A stretch of 64,000 nucleotides of DNA from the NCBI GenBank assembly GCA_026419785.1, contig JAODTK010005611.1, forward strand, positions 345,001-409,000. Direction: 5' to 3'. This document shows, piece after piece, positions 58,681 to 64,000 of this stretch; position 1 is the stretch's first letter, and every line of letters starts with the position of its first letter. A model generated the notes under the pieces. It saw only the letters and a program-made list of their open reading frames with translations, made no database searches and was not told where the DNA came from. This DNA comes from Sclerodactyla briareus. Taxonomy: Eukaryota > Echinodermata > Holothuroidea > Dendrochirotida > Sclerodactylidae. Both the position numbers and the translations under genes were made by a program.

Positions 58681-59792
58681 ATAAAGGCTCCTTATCCTCC
58701 TTCATTGATCTTTGACTTTGACATTCACAAACATTCCCATGCGTCAATGAAATTGTGTGTCAAGTTTGGTCGACATCCATCATAGAATGGGGAAAAGGGC
58801 AATGTGACACATTTGCATAGAGAGATAAGGAAGATAGATAGATAGATGAGACATGTGATTCCAATAGCTCAAACAGCATGGGGTATTACTACCTCTTCGA
58901 TTTCCTCTTTCCTGGTGTGACGCTCTTTCCCTACCCATTGGAAGTCATCCGTCTCGGGGCTACATGAGAACAATACGCAGTTAATTAAGCTCCCTGAGCC
59001 ATAGTAATGTACACAGTACAGTTTATTCTGGTTTCTGATGGGTCGGTAATCCACATACGCGTAGTCGTGTGCACCCGATACGTTAAGTACGCATGCGGAG
59101 GCGGCAGACTCCTGAGGGCTAAATTCGCGTGAGCATGGGCAGTGAAGGAAAGCTGTTCCTATAAGCTAATTGCAGCTAGAAGATAGGTTCTATTGAAGGA
59201 TTAAAAACCGCACGCCGTAAACTAAATACACTTTGTACCAATGCATAAACTCCATTTGCGGTTGAATGCGGCGTTGAAGCGTATCACTGCAACGGATTCG
59301 ATGGCATATCCTTCGCATGAGTTGCTGCATTTCGAGGGTTTTCGGCATTATCATACAGCTTATTCGACTCAATGGGTCCTATGATGACGTGAGGATCCCG
59401 ATTTGTACATCATACCGCACACGGACGAATGACACGACATACATACAGTGTGATCGATCCGGGGTGCGATATATTCTCGAGAATGGGATTTTCACACGAA
59501 CACATGCTTCAGGAGAGGATGAAAGGGTATGCTGACGTGAGAGTCCATGAAAGCAGCAGCTAAGTAATGAATATGGAGTGATGGGTTAATAGGAAATATG
59601 ACGGAATCAATTGGCGGTGATGCGGCATCGATACCGCAATGGCACACGTGGTTAATTGCCTATGCTCGCTTGTGTCTCCTTATTCGTTGATTTATGTCGC
59701 TATATACCGTGTCGGATGAATATAGCTGTTCAGACACGTCTCACATTTTTTAGCAAGTGAATTCGACATTCATGAATGTGCCGCATCCTCAT
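58681..59792 (+). other. Stretch with weak repeat similarity
   Basis: 58700-58790 resembles the TTGACCTTCA blocks and 59170-59420 has some words of the foldback family (CATACCGCACACGG). No exon. Confidence 0.35.
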
Positions 59793-60205
59793 ATGTTAAA
59801 GGGGAAATTCAAACCAAATTATTACTATTCTTTGTTGATGAGAATCAAAATCATTCAAATATCCACTTTGTTCCGGGTTCATACATGTTCGTGTTGGGAA
59901 GATAATGGCTCCTCAAATTTTAATATAATTTGATGATCGGCAAACTGGCAACGTTTATGTGGACGTCATATCTACCAATCATAAGGAAATGATATTTCTT
60001 AACATTTTCTTCAAATGGTAGAAATGACGTCATCAAATGGTGCCAATTTGCGAAATTGCTAAATTAGCTGTGATTATTTGTTAATCTGAAAATTCATAAC
60101 TGTAGAAACCGAAAATGCTATGAACATGAAACAAAGTTTGAGTGGCCCTGATTTTTAATGCATAATCATATGACATTTAATATTTTGGCGGAATTTCCCT
60201 TTAAA
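59793..60205 (+). mobile_element. MITE-like element with TTAA target, + copy
   Basis: The left end TTAAAGGGGAAATTC and the right end GAATTTCCCTTTAA are inverted repeats flanked by TTAA on both sides. The inside matches 6942-7337 inverted (GGCAAACTGGCAACG, CCGAAAATGCTATGAAC). About 410 bases, no ORF. TTAA duplications are typical of piggyBac-type elements, so that class is inferred. Confidence 0.7.
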
Positions 60206-63027
60206 ATGTTAGAATAACCATTAGTAGGTGTCCTCGTACCGCATCGGCGGTGTGTATTGAAACTACGGAGTTCGGTTCACGATATCGTCGTAGCCCCAGG
60301 CGACCCCCATCGAGTCATCGATCCACGTGACTGATCCAGGATCCGCTCTAACGCATGTGGAACATAACATGGGCGGTAAAAAATGAGTAAGGAAAATTCC
60401 TTCACAAAGCTTCGATCTTCCGTTTGGGGGTCTTCGTTTGGATGCACCCACACTGGTGTGTCCAAAACGAAGCCCTCCAAAGAGAAGATGGAAGATGGGG
60501 GGATCTTCGGCTCCAGTCTTCGTGTTTGGTGTCTTCGTTTTGGATACACCCTGTCGTGTGAGCTATAATAAGCCGATGATATGCTTGAAATCGAATTTGG
60601 GGTCTGAAGGTGTATGGGTAGATACGGTGCCTATAACCCTGCTAAACCCGAAAACGCCAATTAATGGTGAAAGCTAAGGGTTTGTGAGCATTGGGAGACG
60701 CAAAATGGAATTTTTTATTCCGGGAATACTTGTGGAATGACATAGAGCAACAAACATACTCTAGGTCATTCTTTCTCACACCGGGCCGACAGGTGGGTGA
60801 AACGGGCATGGACCTGGGTATTTCATGACAGTTACACAATTCCGAAAGATTTCATTTTCCATTAATATTTGCAGTCGTAATACGGAAAAACAAAATGTGA
60901 AGATGAAGACCTGAAGACTTTGTATCAGTACAACACCGGTTATGTATAGAGAGTCCGTGAAGTAAGAGAGGAGAACTGATAACAGGACACAGCTGCGTAT
61001 AGTAACCGTATTCTTCACGACCCGAGTTGTAAACAATTATAGATAATTAAGCTTCATTGCATAGTGTACAGAGAGTAATCACAGTTAGAATAGAAAAAAA
61101 AAACGAAAAAAAACAAACATGTTGACAAGCGTTCGCCACAAGCTTGAGGGATGAAATGGACGTGTTCTGATTGAATGTATATTTTAAAAATTATTAAAGG
61201 ACAACTGCAGGTGATCTATAGGTCTAAACCCCATTTCGATTACGATGTTATTGTGGAGTTATGGGCCTTCAAAACTTGATCTATTGCGTCTATTATGCAG
61301 GGAAATTGGGAGAGAATGCCAATGCGCAATAACGCATGGGACGGTCCCACTTGGACAACCCAGGAAGGTATGTTATGTATTCTTGTTTTCATTTGTGAAT
61401 AAAGTGAAATTTAGCAGAAGGTCTGAGTTTTCTCTCACCAACGTAACCATCAAACACTTACCAACCACTACAGCAATCCTTTCCCAATAACTATGCTTTT
61501 CGAAGTGAAAAATTAGGTGGAATTCCAGTAGGAAACAGAGAAACGTGTCGGGTTTGTGCAAGTAGGACATCAATTATTATGCTGATGGGATGATTTTCGA
61601 TGTTGCGCAATAACATGCACAAAAACTTTCCAAAAGACTGTGCTTCTGTAACGGAAAGTCGTATAAACTTGGGGTTTGGACTGACGCATTCAGTTTTTCT
61701 CCAGCTATATATTGGCGCCTCTATAATTTGTCCTGCAGGGGTCTCAAACCAAGAATAGCCAACTAAAAAACGAATATAAAAAGTTGTATGTATTACGAAG
61801 TTTGAGGTTTCAGGGTATGTGGCGTGCTGTCTGGTACGGGGAATGAATGACGGGTTTTCTGATTACCACCTTACCTGCTGCGTGTTTCTCCATCTCGATG
61901 GAAAACTATCAGACCACTTAGATTATGATTGTCACTATGGAGCTCTCTCGAGTTTAGGTTAAGTTCTAGTAGTATGTTTTTTTTATGCTGTATTGACATG
62001 GGAGTGGCACATGGTGGATTTTATGATCAAGTGGTATGCCAACCCTACGACGCTATAGGCAAATTTCGAGTGCGATTCGAGATGAGAAGCAGATGAGTTG
62101 ATATGACAGGCAGCGTATGGGCCGGCAAGTGGCTTCTTCCTGCTCAGCTTAAGAGTATGCGATCAGGGCGGCCTCGATCGAAGTGGCAGCAGAAAGCAGT
62201 TACCGACACAGAACTAAACTCTCTGTAGCCTCGATTCAATGACGGGGGGAAGGAAGAGGTACAAGGGTTGTTCATGATCGTATTCTAAAGGGCAGCGTCT
62301 TTCCATTATATTTGGTATAGGCGGGGTTGGTAGGTGGGTATCTTGCTAAACCGGTAATGTTTTATGATAAATGAGTGACATGCAGTGAGGGACATTATGT
62401 ATATGATGTACTGTTCGTTTGACCGCATGGGGATCAATCAATTCACAGAAGTGCGCATGACACAGGAATGAGGCTGTCACCACGGGGTCACAGATAATAG
62501 AAAACAATTTTCTCAGTAGCCAGAATGTCATCAACCGGGAGGGAGTATTCAAGCGGGTTTACTGATCGCAAGCCATGGTCGTTGCCTTTTCTCGGTACAG
62601 CGAGAGGCGGGGTATCAACACTCAAATCGCTTCAATAATTTACCATATTCCCTAGCCCGGTACGCTACTGTGAAGATATGCAGGGTAAACCAATCTTTCC
62701 CAGATTTGGGGCTCGACAAAATTCGCAAAAAAGTGCGATTACTTATCATGTGTATTCGTGGGCACAGTGCGTACGCTCTCCCACCCGCAAGGACCCTCAA
62801 CATATGAATTTGAATCAAATCTATCGTAACAAACTGTAGCGTGAATTGCTTATGACAGGATGATGGGTTGAAAGAATTCGGGCAAGAGCGGAACGCTATC
62901 AGTGCAGCGAATACATACCCGGAAACCAAGAGCGGTGATGAGGTTCTGTACAAAGAAGGAAAGTGTAAAAATGAACAATCACGTTGGATTCCCCCCCCCC
63001 CCTCCCCCCCCCCCCGCTTCATTTTAT
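60206..63027 (+). other. Stretch without exons
   Basis: 60420-60560 has three copies of a CTTCGTTTTGGA word, one inverted. A C-rich tract at 62989-63015 precedes the SINE. 62140-62210 has a GRPRSKW word in one frame that is too short to assign. Otherwise nothing recognised. Confidence 0.35.
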
Positions 63028-63518
63028 TCTAAGGGTGAGGAAGGAAGCATGAGGTCAACCCCAAAAAACCCTACCGTATTGTTTCTTGCGGCATTGGGAT
63101 TAGCAGAATCAATAATTCGCCTTCCTCTTCTGATAGTGCCTCAGATTATAAGGCCATATAGGACAGGGGTGTTTGTGTGTAAACTAATCCCAGCCGCTCC
63201 CGTTACCCGCATTCCACGTCCTGTCATTCGAAAGGACGATCATTGGACTCCAGGACCGATTCTTCGAATCTGGAAGAGCGGAAGATTTATGCCCGAGGTG
63301 ACTGGCTCACAACCGACCGACAGGAATCATGCCAATAGCCCGGAACTAACCCCAGAAACCCAAGATCCACGGCGATACAATCAGAACCAGAAGAGAAGAC
63401 CTCGCTCATCGGGACCACTTGTGAGTTACAGCCACCTAGGCGAAAACTTCAGGTGAATGCGGGAACTCGGAAGTTTGCTTGTGAAGCATCACGGACAAAC
63501 AATGCTACTCCCCCAGCC
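63028..63518 (-). mobile_element. tRNA-derived SINE family 2, minus copy, diverged
   Basis: In order with 50391-50862: CCGTATTGTTTC, TTCGCCTTCCTCTTCTG, CAGGGGTG, AATCCCAGCCGCTCCCG, CATTCGAAAGGAC, CAGGACCGATTCTTCG and ACAGCCACCTAGG. The tRNA-like head at the right end is eroded (GCGGGAACTCGG). A 184-codon + frame across it is antisense to the SINE and is not a gene. Confidence 0.65.
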
Positions 63519-64000
63519 TAGAGATGGGAGTGAAAACGGGGAAGGGTCAACGAGGTCCCGGACAAGAGACATCCTGCCCCTCCATACCGTATGGTTGCAG
63601 TGAGTCGCATCGAAGTGCAGAAGAAATTGTCTGAATAAAGGGTTTGTTGAGGCTAGGTGAAAACTGATATCGAAGGTTAAGGGCACCCCCCCCCATAATA
63701 GCTCTTCAAACCAGAGACGAGGGTGGTATGAAACTCTTGTTGTTGTATAATGGGTGTGTATTCATTTATGGTTAGATCAAACATGATAGCAACGTCAAAC
63801 GAGGGGGGAAGTGCTGGCGGCTAGTATGAAGTATTGAAGCACTCCGTCATGGATGTTTATTTTAGTTTTAATCAAATTAGGGTCTAGTGAACGACCTGAG
63901 ACCGCAAAAACACAGAGAAGAGCACAAAGACAAGAACACCCATAAGAACCCTCCCCCCCCCCCCCCTCGGCAATTGCTAAAATACAAGTCGAAATGTTAT
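63519..64000 (+). other. Stretch without recognised features
   Basis: No exon or repeat family seen; a 15-base C run lies at 63951-63966. Confidence 0.35.

Noticed and set aside
62140..62210. GRPRSKW word as evidence of a LINE
   Set aside because: Too short, with no flanking reverse-transcriptase motifs in frame.
62902..63456. Longest + frame of the right arm, 184 codons
   Set aside because: It runs over a C-rich tract and antisense through a tRNA-SINE copy; the same region in the sister copies is broken in all frames, and the composition is Pro/Arg-rich without a domain.

Overview
The window reads as one stretch of an animal genome, most likely an invertebrate deuterostome. An echinoderm is my first guess, with amphioxus or a hemichordate as alternatives. 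The reasons are a long + strand series of scavenger receptor cysteine-rich (SRCR) domain exons followed by LDL-receptor class A (LDLa) exons, each bounded by GT/AG splice signals, separated by long introns packed with tRNA-derived SINEs, MITE-like elements and tandem satellites. The taxon is inference: no single-species marker is visible. No bacterial-type operon, rRNA gene, CRISPR array or intact transposase was found.

Layout. 1-24 kb: nine recognisable SRCR exons (1-329, 2222-2566, 3363-3740, 5293-5634, 6572-6910, 8561-8921, 9428-9773, 16522-16878, 18037-18433) plus a tenth at 23704-24013, one truncated SRCR pseudo-exon (7530-7715) and one unidentified exon candidate (12489-12807). 24-47 kb: LDLa exons at 27035, 30815, 32272, 34169, 35819, 43696, 44199, 45302 and 46391, plus a 5'-truncated one near 30225. 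Several lie inside tandem segmental duplications (29-37 kb) or a dispersed duplication (26.5-29.1 kb with 45.9-47.2 kb). 47-64 kb: no exon that I can support; this part holds repeats, including a 917-bp inverted-repeat element, two copies of a tRNA-SINE, a satellite-bearing element, a roughly 155-bp tandem array and a TTAA-type MITE.

How it fits together. All readable exons are on the + strand, each encodes one whole domain, and the readable ones begin and end in phase 1, so they can be added or lost without breaking frame. The simplest reading is one large mosaic gene for a secreted or membrane-anchored SRCR/LDLa protein (innate-recognition or scavenger type). Its 5' end lies left of the window and its 3' end is not identified. 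It could also be two or more neighbouring genes.

Quality warning. Almost every exon has one to three single-base frame breaks, often in homopolymers, with the correct residues continuing in the next frame. The same indel texture is seen between noncoding repeat copies. This looks like lightly polished long-read sequence, so most frame breaks should not be read as gene death. Exon coordinates are judged from splice consensus and domain similarity by eye.
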